Of a DNA stretch of 64,000 nt, positions 13,601 to 26,000 are shown one piece after another. The DNA lies in NCBI RefSeq assembly GCF_000006565.2, contig NC_031479.1, positions 4,118,289 to 4,182,288 of the forward strand, in the 5' to 3' direction. Position numbers and translations under genes: made by a program. The notes under the pieces were generated by a model. The model did not search any database. It had not been told where the DNA came from and saw only the letters and a program-made list of their open reading frames with translations. The first letter of the stretch is position 1. Every line of letters starts with the position of its first letter. The DNA is from Toxoplasma gondii ME49. Lineage: Eukaryota > Apicomplexa > Conoidasida > Eucoccidiorida > Sarcocystidae.

Positions 13601-14251
13601 GGGGGAATCAAGGCGCTGTAGACGGTGTGCGTTCAGGAGCTGGTCAGGAGAGTGCAAACATGTGTGATAGCGTCGGACAGTTTCGCAGGAAGAAAACCAC
13701 ACCGTTCTGTTGTGTTTTCCGGCTGTTTTCGTCACTTCAGATTGTGCAAGTCCTCGAAGGAGACGTGCTCAAGCAAGCACGCGAAAGTGCCCAGGCACAA
13801 GGTAGGCTGTAAACTGAAAGTTGAGATTTCTGGGTCTCACACGCATGAGATGATCCTTAGTTCGACCGGCACAGTAGCATCACAGTTGTTCAAAGAAGAC
13901 CATATGCGTACACATTCGTTTTGTGGCCTCGGCTACGGTGTCAGAACGCCGGGGTGATCAGGCTGTCAGACGGTTCCACAGCTGTAGGGCGGCATTACCA
14001 GAAAATAGTCTACCTGTTTTACAGCAGCGAGGCAAGGCTTCCATCTGTAGATGAAGACCATACATTGAATTTTGCTTCTTCGTTTTTGCGAGCTAGACGT
14101 CCGGATTGAAGATGCTGTTGGGCAGTTAAGATTCAGATGCATGTCGGCGAAGGCATTACGGCTACCGAGTGTTCTGTGTTGTTCTTGTTGTTTGCCAGGC
14201 TTGTCGACTGCAGGCTTAAATGTACTCTCGTCCAAGCTCAAGGAGAATTGA
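4705..14251 (+). CDS. PUM3/Puf6-like Pumilio-repeat nucleolar protein, 14 exons
   Basis: This is a homologue of human PUM3 and yeast Puf6, RNA-binding proteins of the nucleolus needed for large-subunit ribosome biogenesis. Predicted exons are 4705-5556, 6430-6523, 7068-7201, 7556-7608, 7895-8025, 9315-9402, 9693-9780, 10147-10317, 10830-10972, 11383-11690, 12172-12247, 12818-13058, 13741-13801 and 14199-14251. All phases agree, giving about 830 residues; PUM3 and Puf6 are about 650. Residues 1-250 are Lys/Arg-rich and suit a nucleolar protein. Helical Puf repeats follow, for example CMGKTMCQVAMKFYLYG, VRLLGYATAKQRKAIVKEM and FDPQGYFVLLQLLDT. The last part matches the CPL region (ENQYASRVFLEFVKVTKS, then KILQFLLGELSNN). 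The start is the first ATG in frame; no in-frame ATG is visible upstream. The least certain points are the start of exon 12 (several AGs are available) and the last junction: without it the protein ends 11 bases after 13801 at TAA 13810-13812. Family assignment is firm and splice details are moderate. Confidence 0.85.
5557..6429 (+). other. Intron 1 of the PUM3/Puf6-like gene
   Basis: The donor is GTGAGA after AGCGAG at 5551-5556. The acceptor is the pyrimidine-rich stretch ending TTTCAG at 6429. Frames inside it, up to about 247 codons, are hydrophobic Ser/Phe/Leu translations of pyrimidine runs and are not considered genes. Confidence 0.75.
6836..6861. repeat. AT microsatellite in PUM3/Puf6-like intron 2
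   Basis: A run of about 13 AT units. A second, shorter run lies in the same intron at 6994-7018. Confidence 0.9.
7463..7490. repeat. AT microsatellite in PUM3/Puf6-like intron 3
   Basis: A run of about 13 AT units, with a companion run at about 7408-7426 in the same 354-base intron. Confidence 0.9.
8490..8521. repeat. AT microsatellite in PUM3/Puf6-like intron 5
   Basis: About 16 AT units at the left edge of the AT-rich block described next. Confidence 0.9.
8546..9200. other. AT-rich block resembling an organellar DNA insertion
   Basis: Inside intron 5, composition shifts abruptly to about 80-92% A+T (8581-8640 is about 83%, 8881-8940 about 92%), against roughly 50% around it. From about 9062 the base composition returns toward normal. 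On the minus strand, from about 9160 down to 9030, one frame reads YPALYGGYGNVFVSIYIGGS, then NAISYFLVP, then a TGA. That order resembles the conserved GGFGN...G(S/A)P(E/D)...N.IS segment of mitochondrial cytochrome oxidase subunit I. Similarity is lost on both sides. The likely explanation is a decayed nuclear copy of mitochondrial or apicoplast DNA. The composition shift is seen directly; the origin is inferred, and the cox1 match is short. Confidence 0.5.
10639..10668. repeat. AT microsatellite in PUM3/Puf6-like intron 8
   Basis: About 15 AT units, 160 bases before the exon 9 acceptor at 10829. Confidence 0.9.
12010..12034. repeat. AT microsatellite in PUM3/Puf6-like intron 10
   Basis: About 12 AT units, flanked by GCATGCGTGT on the left and alternating purine-pyrimidine sequence on the right. 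Confidence 0.9.
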
Positions 14252-14929
14252 GGAGGGGTAAAGAAATTGAACTCGTTATGCGGTGTAAAAGGCAAAGCGT
14301 GGACCTTGGTCATGTCTCGAAAACTCGTTCCAATGCTTCGTTCAAAACCACTTTTCTCGAGCCGTTGCACTCCTACTGCCAGAGTCCAGCACGTTCTAGA
14401 CTGACTGTCTTCTGACACGTTGACGGAACATAGCGTACAATTTGCAGTGCGCTTCGCTCTCGGCAACACACTCCACTGCTTGCCAGGAATGCATTCGGCA
14501 TTTTTTGGCCTCGATGTAGACTAAACATCATGCGATGGACGGCTGATGCCGTCACATTTGTGGTTTGGGTGGGACAAAAAAAGCACCAGCACAAGCAATT
14601 CCAACAATTCTGGAAGTGCTTCCAGACTCACGAACATCACTGCAATCTGTGTATGACCCAGGAACAGACAAAATGGGAGATGCCTTATGTTGTCGAACAC
14701 AACCACTGGAAGACTAACAACTAGTGCAGACATTCGGTCGCTCTCAGCACTGGTCAGATAGCGGCGTTTTTTTAACTGATCAGTATACGGGAACTGACAG
14801 CACATCGTTTCCCGGATAATTGTGCACCTTCGTCCTTTTTTACCACGAGCATCCGCCAGAGATATTGCATGTGCTTACTGGCGCTACTGACAAAATTCTT
14901 TGAGAAAATTGTGCTGCTGCTGTAAAACC

Positions 14930-16110
14930 TTAAGAAGGATATGCACCTGGCCACCCTCCTGGACTGTTACTCGGACCGGAATACGGGATTGTTCCCCGTG
15001 TTTCAGCGAAGTATTGGCCATTTGGAAGCAAGACGCCAGGAGCTTCCCACGGGTTGGCCTGCGGAGCGTAGCCTTGGGAAGCAATTGCATTCATCACCAC
15101 AGCCACAGGATCAGCCGCATTGGAGTAGATGGAGCTAAGCCAGTTCGGTGGAGCCCCCGGCCTACTCGCGTCTTGAACGGCGGAGTTCGTAAGAGAGGCT
15201 ACCATCTGTTGCTGCTGCGGAGCCACAGGAGCCGGGTAGGGACCAGAAATTCGCCCTAGTGGTGCAGCATATGGGATCTCTGATGGCATGAGCAGACAGG
15301 AACACTGTTGCCATGGGGAGAAGGCGGGATGTATTTCTTCGAATATTGATGGACCGAGGGATACCGATAGACACATGTTCTTTCAGAGAAGGCTGCGATG
15401 CCGCCGGAGGGCGTTCCCTGGAAAAGATGCGGTCACACGTCTCCCCAGCCACTGGCGTTACTTGTGGTTTTAAATTAGGATCATAAAACGGTGAAATTTA
15501 AGATCTACCAGATCCTAGGCTCAGTTTCTGATGCGTGTGGTTTGGCATGGAGTATGCGTTCCAACCGGATCCTTACCAGTACCGAGAAGAGAATTAGAGG
15601 CAGCAGCGAGCCCGTTGTGTACACGCCAGAAGGTGCCCTGAATCAAAGGTGCTACAACTGGCCGCATCACTACAGGGGCCGCAGGCATGCTACCGGGTGC
15701 AAGCCTCATGTTTTCGTTTCCGTACTGCATCGTTGGATTGTATGCGAGCGCCTGGGTCCCACGCAGTGCTGCCCCCGACGCCCTATCTGTACAAGCAGTC
15801 ACACAAGGAAGAAACGGCTAAGAAACATTCGGTACGTTGCTCCTAAACATCAAGACAAGCACCGTACGGCAATTCGAGCGTCGCCTGTGCACACCATCAA
15901 ACGAACCAGACGAGGTTCAAAACAGCTTTTTTCCAACACGGGTAGAACGTCTTTGGTGCCTCCTTCGTGCACCATGTCTGTGATGTGCGGTAAATCTTTC
16001 CCGTGCGTAGAAGACATACCCGCTGCCTTGACGAGTGGCAGTGAGACGACTCCACAGGCGGCGAAAACGATGTAGAGAAAAGAAAGGGCAGTGGATGTAG
16101 ACGACTTCAT
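14930..16110 (-). CDS. Small secreted protein, Pro/Ala/Asn/Gln-rich, three exons
   Basis: The gene reads on the minus strand. Exon 1 (16110-16020) is a signal peptide: MKSSTSTA, a hydrophobic core LSFLYIVFAACGVVSL, then LVKAA. The donor GTATGT comes immediately after it in phase 1. Exon 2 (15786-15577) and exon 3 (15279-14930, ending in TAA) join in consistent phases, using donor GTAAGG at 15576 and an acceptor ending CATCAG before 15279. The predicted product is about 216 residues. The mature part has no transmembrane segment, no Cys motif and no catalytic motif that I can see. It is rich in Pro, Ala, Asn, Gln, Met and Tyr, with a QQQQ run and phrases such as PYPAPVAP and GGWPGAYPS. In coccidia this layout fits dense-granule or other secreted proteins, but no family is recognised and function is unknown. 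The nearest downstream gene is convergent and ends about 680 bases away. Confidence 0.7.
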
Positions 16111-19100
16111 TGAAATGGAGATGCCCTATGTAGTCTCATTAGCTGGTTTGACAAGATTGGAAACTGACGCTGGTCTTTGAGAAAAAAAAAGCAAATGTTT
16201 CACAAGACACCTTTCTAAAACTCCTATCGGGATGACACCGCGGAAACAGAATGCTTCAACCTCAAGCATGGCGTACACGAACGCTCATTGTATCGACAAG
16301 TGATGCTGAGGAGTGCCGGCAACCAGATTGTTAATTAAAAGTCTAGATGTCAATCGCAACTGCTGTTAATGTGCTTTCTGGCGTTCTGTGCGATGTGTGC
16401 TCCTCCGCACTGGTACCAGTGCAATACTATGCAATTCGGTAGCGAGCGTTCACAGGAGGCTCTTGTGGTCAACGTGAAGTACGCGAAAACAGAAAGGCAA
16501 TGCACTCTGCTTCAAAGTGGCAAGCAATCACGTTCCAAACGCCAGGAAACAGACTCTATTCTTATGGGACACCAAGGCCGCTTGGTTTCAGTGACCTACC
16601 AGCCGTGCTCGAGCGTCGACGCGCACAGAGAACAAACGAGTGTACGGTCTGTACATTGAAAGCTTGCACACAGAGGGTTTCATTAGTAGAAGCCTTGGCT
16701 ACGTGGAAACACCAGTACATAAGAAAGTTTACTGAGTGCTTCCTTGTACGGTGTAAGATTAACTCGGCCGTCGGAGGAAGGATGTCTCGTGTTCTACAAG
16801 ACCATCTGACAGTTCAGTCCGCGAACAAGACGCTGTGTGAAGCGTGTGTCGACAATGAAGACGGGGCCAAATACAGTGCATTTTTGAATGAACAGATAGT
16901 TTCACGTTTCACTTCCGCTTTCGGCATTTGGTTGTGTAAGAGCTGAGCTGGCAAGAGTATGCAGTCCGACGGTGGCTTGGGCAGCATATGAATTGCTTTG
17001 TTTTCAGTGCTCTGCACAATGCTGCGCTGATTCGTACGGATCGGTTTGGCGCAGGACCATCACGTTGCATTCAAAACCGCCTCTCGTTCTACCTTTTTTT
17101 TCCGTGTTGGCGTTCTCAAAAGCACGGTCTTATACTTCCGTTTATTCCGTTCGTACATCTGACAGAGTTGTGAGTCACACCCATTAAAGTAATGAACCAA
17201 TCAAAAAATCACTCACGCCTCGTGCACGACAACAACTATTTGCCGTATTTTGAGCTCATTCTGTCAATGTACTAATCCTTCTACCTTGCGGTGCTACCGA
17301 GTTACTGAATATGTATCGATCACCCTTCAATTCGTCGGTGCCGTCTGCGACAAGGGACACCACACCGGCTTAGTGCTTGGCGTGATGCCAGAGGCTTGCG
17401 TTGGTGTCCGCCAGATTCGGTCACGCCCTCTGTCAAACACTTAGAATTTTGCCGCCAATTGTAAGAGACAGAAGAGTACGAGAAAGTAAATGAATAATGG
17501 ACGACAGAAATACAACCACACTATCTTGTTTCCCAAAAGGCTTCTGCGTGACAACGCTGGCATTCAACTGTTCCCCGTGCCTTAACAGTGACCCTGAATA
17601 TAAATCACAAACTGCGACGTCCGTGTTTTTGATTTAACCTCGCTATTTGTGTAATAGCCCTCCACGGCCTCAAGTTACTTGCACATTTCGTTACAGTAGG
17701 GTGAACTGTTGCTTTGAGCCTTTTTTCCCTCTTCGTGGTGACCGTCGCCTTTAATTCTAAATTATTCCCTTGTCCCTGCTCACTAGTGGCCCATCACGAG
17801 CAATTTTCTGATTCATTCTTCACAGTCATGCCTGCGTGTTCTTTCACGATGACAGGATAGCGCCTGCAGGCTACAGTGGACCGAATTAGGCAGATCCATA
17901 GTGTGCACTGAGCTGTGACATGGTTGATAGATGGATGAGGCCGAAAACCGCAAGCCGCATCGGACAAATCTCTTCGGGAAAATCACGTTTTCCACCGGAA
18001 ATGCGTGCAGCAGCGCAGTGCATGCCCTCCACTTTGATCTGCTCAGGCATTGCAGACCGGATATCAAGACGGCAGAACAAGAACCAGTGTGTGTTTACCT
18101 TTTGCGTCCTTTTCTCATATTTCTGTTGGACTCTCCTTCAATTGCCGAATTTTGGCTTGGTCACTTTTCGTCATACCCGGTAAGGAAGGGTCTTCACCCT
18201 GGAGGGAAGCGGCAAGTCTCTTGTCAGTTTGATCGGTTGACCTCGAGATCTCCGTGGTACGCAGACGACGTCGCTACAATTTTGTTTTGGTTCCGTCTTT
18301 GCTGATCTTGTCGGGTACTAGAAAGGGCTCCATCTTCTTCTCTGGGCACATGCTTCTGCGTCAAGCCGACAAGCTCTTTTAGTGATTAATCCGTATCTAC
18401 ACCGCTGCACCTAGACGGAGACATGTCAGAATCCCAGCAGAATCCGTCCCCGCAGTCTGTATGACCCTGTGACTTGAGAACATCAATGAATTCCTGGGCG
18501 TCGATTCCCCTTGCCATAGCCTGTTTCACTTTGCCTGCTGTTGAAGTGACTGAGATAACGCCTCATCTGTAAAACCATAAGTGTGTCTAAACAACCTACC
18601 GAAGGCTCCCCGCTGTCACTATGAGCATCGCTGTCACCGTGTAGGATCAATCAAATGTCTCTGGCGTAGCCGAACGCCCACTTTCGGAATATCCCATCCT
18701 AATCATCGTTCAGAGGATAATCAGCGACCCTTCCTGATGCTGTCTCGGAAGACTCGCCCACCCCCCCCCCCCGTGTTTTGTGGGCCATGCAAAAACACTT
18801 TGCTTCGCGTCCTCACGGTGGTGCTTTAAACATTTGCGTCTCCACCTTTTAGACGATGGGACGCATCGTTATGTGAAAGGCTCACTGGTTACGGTTGTAC
18901 AATGAATCGACCAGCAACTGCCAAAGAGCAAAAACTGGTGTCGGGCAGTGCCGCAGAGGTTCTTTGACTATTAGGGAACGGTTGTCGGGTTTTTCGAGAG
19001 TGTCTATCATACATGATAACCACAAACATAATTCCTAAACGCTTACGCGCACCATTTCCGCGGGACCAGTAACCTATAGCTAGATACGGCTTTCAGCACC

Positions 19101-20069
19101 TGAGAAAACGCCAGCAGCAGTCTCTGATGCCCTCTCAGCGTTTTCACCACCCATGTGAAAAGAGCTAGCACGCGCCGAGAACTGTCCAAAGCCGGCAGCT
19201 GGATAAAACTGTGCGCATAGCGTTTGACTAGTTGTCTTCAACTCGTTAGGTGACGGTCAAGCGAAGATCCAAGCCGGGGGCTCATATATTCGACTTGGCC
19301 TGGAGTTGGAATGGCAAACCCAAACTCTAGCTTGAATACCTCCGGTATTGGAAGTTCGGCTGTCCTCCGAAGCGATCGCACATACAGCCATGCTCACCTC
19401 TCAAGACCCCGGATATCTCAGGCCCAGGTGAAGGATACAATTCTCCTCAAACGCACTGTGATCTAAATATAAACCGATACTACCACTACTCAGTGGCTTG
19501 GCAATTCTGCAGAGCGCACTGTAGCAGCTGCTTAGTATGCTTCCACAGGCCCCGCCAAAAACCATTGTCTATCATGACACTGTCACTTCGATGCTGTCAA
19601 TCGCTTCGGCTTAACCTACGATAGCCTGGCAACTTCGCACCTTGCGCGTTGTAGACAGCTGGTCAAATGTTCGTTGACTGATGCAGGATCTTTCGAGCCA
19701 CAAACGAACCCTATATATTTAGTGGCATTCCACGTATGGGTGGACTGAAATTGATCGGCCTGATGATTCTCTGTAGGTATTGGAGAGGAGTTGAAATGGT
19801 TGTGGCAGGCTGGGCTACCCCCTCGTCCCGGCAGTCATTGCCACAGTTGTAGGAAAGCGAACAAATCTGCTTGGTTAAACACGCTTGAAATTTAATCAGA
19901 ATAAAGATAATCTGACGTGCTTACTACCAAACAGTTCTTCCTCGCTCGGCACAAGGAATTCACAGGTGAAGCCACAACCAACAATAACGAAATTTCACGC
20001 TGAACAATTGTATTGAAAGGACTGGAAACACATGCTGTTCGTCAAAATCAGCCATGGCTCCATCGGGAA
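16111..20069. other. Gene-free spacer between divergent genes
   Basis: This lies between the start of the small secreted protein gene (minus strand) and the start of the coiled-coil gene (plus strand). I found no exon with paired splice sites; open frames are under 150 codons with no recognisable motif. It should contain both promoters. The only striking sequence is the C tract at 18761. AT arrays like those in the flanking genes are absent. Confidence 0.5.
18761..18772. repeat. Poly-C tract (12 C), poly-G on the minus strand
   Basis: Twelve consecutive C bases, preceded by CCCA and followed by GTG. It is the longest C run I noticed in the window and lies in the gene-free spacer. Confidence 0.9.
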
Positions 20070-23000
20070 ATGAAACTGTTTGTTGCGCAGCAGAGGCTTG
20101 GTGGTGGCTGGAGGCAAAGAGAATCGGTGACAGGTGACGGAGGCCAAGCGATGGACAGGAACCCGGATGCATCGACGAGAAGGACCGAGGAAGACACCAT
20201 AATCAGTCTCATAGTTGCCGTCCAGGCCCTGGCGGGGCGTGTAAACCAGGTGATGGCCAAGCTTCGGGGAGACGCCTCTCGTATGCGTTGCCCTCATCTC
20301 ACCAAGGAGAGCTGATCGAGAAGCAGAAGAAAGATCAGGATACATTTACAGAGAGAAACCTTTATTTGGTCGGGTTGTGCCACATTTATTTTGTGTACAA
20401 GATTGTCGGACCCTCAATCGCAATGTCGAATCATAAACAGTCGATACGCAGGTGACAGTGGCTTTGCAAAGATGCGGGTGCGCACCCCTGTCACTGTACA
20501 ATCGCCAAGCGGCACTACTACGAAGTCGGAGAAAACAGACATCCCGCCGAGTGAGCAACTCTTTCACATGCGGCTGCCAACTATGTGTCTCCTTTAGATA
20601 GAATTAGGTGTTGAAGAGGATACCATTGGCCGGGACGACATAGAAAGCCGAATGTTTAACGCAGACCAACGACTACTGGTAAGCAGTCGCATTCATTGTG
20701 TTCTCGCGACCTGTATTTGGACGTGTCTTTTGCACTTCACCGCTTACTGCGACGGGTGGCCAAATAGAAAGTTTCGTGCATTCCTCTTGCATTGAACCGT
20801 AAGTTCCTTGGTACTCAAGGGTTCGAGCGATAGCTGTACATGTTCGGAGAACCAGCAGCTTCACTGCCAGTTGGCAGAAGCAATCGACGGACGAGATCGG
20901 TGCGCCCGTGTTTCCCTGACGACTTCATTTTGAGACTTCGATGCCCTTGGAAAACGACGGATTCTGTCATAAAACTGGATACACCAAACATGCACGGCAG
21001 AACCACGAAGCGGTCACTTGCTTGTCTCCATGAACAGGATCGAGTAGACTTTCGCTCCCTCTCTCTTAGTCACCACATATTTGAGCTGGTGTGATGAGCA
21101 GAACATTTGCTTCTGCATTGCCACTTCGGAACCATCCTTTTAACAGTTTCTTGCGTCAGAAGCAGTGCGTTGTCGGGAAACATATTCTTTAAAGCACAGA
21201 GTAGACGTTGTATTCGAAGTTAAAGAAGGCTTTTGGAGACTGCGCATCCGTTGGACCAGGCGCATGCCTTTCGTCATCCTTATAAATACCCATATACAAG
21301 CTTACGCGCCCAACTGCTACCCCTGTAGTTTCTGACATGAAATACGCTATCAGTGAGGTATATGCACACAGGCCCTGGAACAAGCACAACGTGATGGATT
21401 GTCACTCTCCAGTCGGATTTTTCGTTTGGAGGAGTCAGTGCAAAACCTCAATGAGAGAATGCAGGGTAAGCATAAAGTATGGTTGAAAAACTTCAGCGCG
21501 GCTAGCTTGTCTTCCACATCACGCCGGTCTCGTCAGCTTTCGGGGCACGCCCCAATCTCTTCGATTGTTCTCAAACAGTTTCCGGCTAGAGGAGAGTCTG
21601 GGATCGCTTGAGTTGAAATCAGTCATACATTATATGGTGCCTCCTGATCTCTTTCCCTACCAGAAGATCTAGGGAAAATTGCCGCATGCACTTTATGTCA
21701 ACGTTATCTAACGTAATATTATCTCCAAAAATGCTAGAGTGAGAGAAGCACAGGACTTTAACTCAAATGCGGTACCTATTCTGGATGGACTGACATGTGA
21801 TAGTCGTTGAACGCTCGGTTCCACGCATATAAGAACAAGCGAGTTCATTTCTCGTCATTTCTCGTGTCATTTTGTCTGGTTCTAAAGCTGTAGGAGGATT
21901 GCCCCAATGGAAGGCCGAAATCGTAAGTCCCGGCTTCGACGTAAATACCAATCCAGTGCCATTGTTCACAGCTGTTACGGTTGAGGTGCAAATATTTTTG
22001 TGTGTGAAGGAATGACAGTACACGTCAGCTGTGGGGGCGCCTGCTTGGCATACGGCTTTCGCTTGTTGTTTCAGTACGGTGTTAAAATGGTAGATAATTC
22101 GGTAATACATGGAAAATATCGAGGAGTAACAGAGCCTGAATCGGGGGGAGGGTTGGTATAGATAAGGGAAGGATGACAACAGAAATAAAGCAACATACTG
22201 TTTCAACAATGATGGATGCAGTGGCGATCGAATGCGCTTTGCCGTTTAGCCTAAGGAAGAGAAATTTTGTTTGGGTGAGGTGACACCGCACCATCATGTA
22301 AATCAGGAATGCCCCGGGCCACTGACGAGGGTGTTCAGCGCTGCGGTTCTATCCGTTCCTTTTTCAGCTGAGAGCGTTCGAGGCGCTGCGCCTCTCTGTA
22401 TTAGAACGGCATATGCCATATTCCAAACAAACGAAAGTGCCTCCGACACCGACACGCATACATTTATCTCCTCGACTTCGCAATCCCACAACTGGAAAGC
22501 GACTGCTTGCACTACAACGGCCCATTTATTTGCGTGCCCCTGAACGAAACGTGCGTTTCCCTGCATTGGGGCGGCGCCTTCTCCCCCCTCCACGGCAACG
22601 AAGTCGGCTCACGGGACTCAGAAGAAGAATGCTTTCAGCACTTGACGATCGGAGTTTGTGCACAGCACAGAGCCTGCCCGTAGAAAAGCCGGAACAGCAT
22701 ATTATCAAGGGATGCTGTACAAATAGAGAAGCAAACGAGGAACTGCCGGTTGCCGAGAAACATTCACTAAAAGGTAAGCGTAACTATATGAACAGAGAAA
22801 CATCTGTCCACAGGTAACAAGAGAGCATGCAGGTAATGCCGCACCACATCCAATGGAACTTTGTTAATTCTTCCAGGAGCGCTGTGGGAGCATGAACAAG
22901 CCGAGAGGATCCTTTGCGGACTTGGAGAGGAACTGGAAGAGCAAAGGCAAGCAATCACGGATATTCGTCGACAAGTCGCGAGACAACAGAATGATATGGA

Positions 23001-26000
23001 CAACGTCCAACGACGACAACAAGTACATCACGAAATGCTAGAATATCACAGGGAAGAGCACCATCGTTTGGCGCAGCAGCAGCAAAATGAAACGAAAGTG
23101 AAATCGGATAGTGCATGTTGCATGCTAGCTCTCAAGATTCGACGCGAAAGCCTCGCCAGGTTGAAGATGCGTGAAGAACTTTACGAACTCAAACACGAAA
23201 TGGCATCCTTAAGGCAGAGATATGAGCAGAGCCATTATCGCTTGAAGCGCAAGGAGAGCTGTGAAAAATATCTGGAGAAACGGAAAGAAGTACTGGAGGG
23301 CCAGCTCCGAAGTTGTTCAACACCGCCGGCGGCAACTCGCGATGCAGCGACAGAGAAGTGCTCCCCCTGCGAAGACGAAAGTAGGGTGGTTCACCATAAC
23401 TCTAATGCTGTTACGTCCGAAAGGACAACTTATGTTCTCATACTACAGATGCATTCTTCCTAAATCTGCTGAGTGACACAGTGACTGCAACAACACGAGA
23501 AGCTTTGAAGTTCTTGATTCCGACAACGCAGCACGAACCTTGAAATGTGGAAACGTGGAAAGGTCGACCTCGAGCAAAGAACAACGCATGTCGTTTTCCA
23601 TAGATTTGAAACAAGAGACGTATTTGCGGAGAAGCAAAAGTACAAGTGACTGGTGGCTTGATGTGCCGTGTATAACAAACGTTCAAACCTCCCGCCTCAC
23701 GATAAGAAAACGCCAAGCACCGAACCAGCAAACCATTGTCGCCACACGAAGAGCGTGAATCTCTGATTTTGGGCAGGCAATCGTCCTCAGGTCAGGAAAT
23801 CAGCAAGTTCGGCCTGGCGGGGCCTCCCCCCAGCAGACGAGAGCTTGGCACAGAAGGTCATCTCTCCGTACAACGGTGATTTTCGAGCACGAAACATGCA
23901 GAGGAAGGCTGCCTCCGATTGTCGGCGCGCAAGCTCTGCGGCGGCAGTCTCGAGAGGCTATACTTCACAACCGGGGAAGCTACAGATTTCCTCTGTATCC
24001 ACGGTCCACCAACGCCTTTTCAATCAAAAACCGAACTGTGGAAGTCGGCGCATATGTTGTGTCAAGAAGCTGATTGAAGGAGAGGAGAGCACACGTGCAA
24101 CCCTACGGCGCGGTAGCTCTCCGCACACTACGGGATATCATCGTGCACATCAGGGCCGTGATGGTGGGCGGCTGCTGGTTGATGCTGAGGTGAAGCATGG
24201 AGTGAGAAGAAGAAGCAGTAGCTGTGCCGACATCGACAATCAGTCGGCAATCCACAACGGGTGCAGCTTCTCGCATGGATCCCTACGGACTGGTCAAAGC
24301 ACCTTGGTTGATTTCAGGTGCCTTCGGTGCGTACCGGTGGCCCAAAACAGATCAGCGAGCGTCGGACCGAAGACGAATCAGAGCGGCTCAGCGAAGAACA
24401 CAACGTCACGGAATGTGGCCACAGAGACGAAGGATGATGCACCACTGGGTCTCGAAAGGCGACTCTCGAGACTAGAGCAGATCTATGTCTCCCAAGAAGA
24501 AGCAATACAGGTTCGCATACAAACAGAGGTGACCAGACGGATTTTCGTTGTGGAGATCATTCTCCCTAAACACCATGGGCCTGACTGACGCTTCACGAAG
24601 CAGATGGGGCGTTATCCCCGCTACGTTGTATTTCATTACCTACATGAGTTACATAACTTCGCAACAGTATTAGCTTTTCGTAGCAACGACTACACCTGAA
24701 GGCGAATGCCGCTCATGCCGGCATGTTTGGGTCAAGCGTTCCTCCTCTATAAACTTTACAGCCTAAGTTATTCGCGCTAAAATAGTGTCGCCTTCTTGTT
24801 CGTTGCGTTATTTCACTTCCAGGCCGCGACACGAGGTTCGCAGCTTCTCTGCAGTCGCATGATTGATGGTAAGAGGAACTCCAAGGGCTGTATGCGCGCG
24901 CAGCGCCCACCGACGGGCGACGTTACTGCGGCTCTTACGATGAAACCACTGACAAAGCACAATGCCGGATGGCTCATCGCGTAATGTTTGCCATACCACC
25001 TTTGTTCGACACATCTGTCCTTATGCCTCGTGTGTACGACACAAGGTAAGCGACCCGTAGCTGATATGTTGACGGACTTGAACTGCAGCTGCTGTGGTTT
25101 AGATCCAGTAGGTAGACCTTGGAACAATGAGCATTCGGCGCTGCACCATGTGTCACCACTGACACAGATTTATCGTTCTGACGCAGCCAATGACCTGAAC
25201 ATCCATCGTTATCTACACGGCTGCTATGTTCATTCCCTCTCGCCTCCACAGATCTACCTGGCCTCGTAAATTCGCCTTTTCACTGTTTAAGTAGGCACAA
25301 GGAAATTCAATCAGCGCTTTTAAAAGGATTTCTGCAAAAACATTACCACGTCATTGGGTGACGGCCACAGGCACACGGGACGGCTTGAGACAGCTACGCT
25401 CCTCGAGGACAAATGGCATCCCATCCGGATGGAGATCGAGCAGAAGATAACATATTCTCAATGACGGATGTGAATTCTTTTTGTCTGTCACTGTTTTGTT
25501 TCGTGGTTGCAATGTATTTTGTTCCTTTCGGAGTTACAACTCCACGCGTAGCCAAACAATCAGCATATGCGTTAAGTTTCTTCTGTAGACGCCCTGGCAG
25601 CGGTCCAGGAGACGCAGTCACAGCTCGGAAATGTACGGCAACTGGCAGCGTCGTCAGCCAGCGCATGCCGAACTTTGGACGAGCGTCTTACAACTTTGGG
25701 TAAGATAGACGTTGCCTACCAAAGCAATACCACCATCGCGTTTGTCTTACCGGTGACAACAGTGGGGCCCACAGTAGATCGAGGAAACAAACGGAGCAGG
25801 CAAAAAATACGAGCAGCAGCATCTCTTTCACAGAAGCGTTTTTTCAGTTTAGAGTACTCGGGAACAACGATTGCTGGGTCCAACCAAATTGAACAGGTGA
25901 GCCTTGACTTTTTGGTTCCAGCTTGCGAGCATTCACTGAATGAGTCAGGGTAATGTGACATGTGTTACACACACGGTGAAAAGAAGCACTGTTGCCAACT

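Noticed and set aside
13966..14469. A 167-codon minus-strand frame
   Set aside because: It overlaps the last intron and final exon of the PUM3/Puf6-like gene and has no motif or splice partner.
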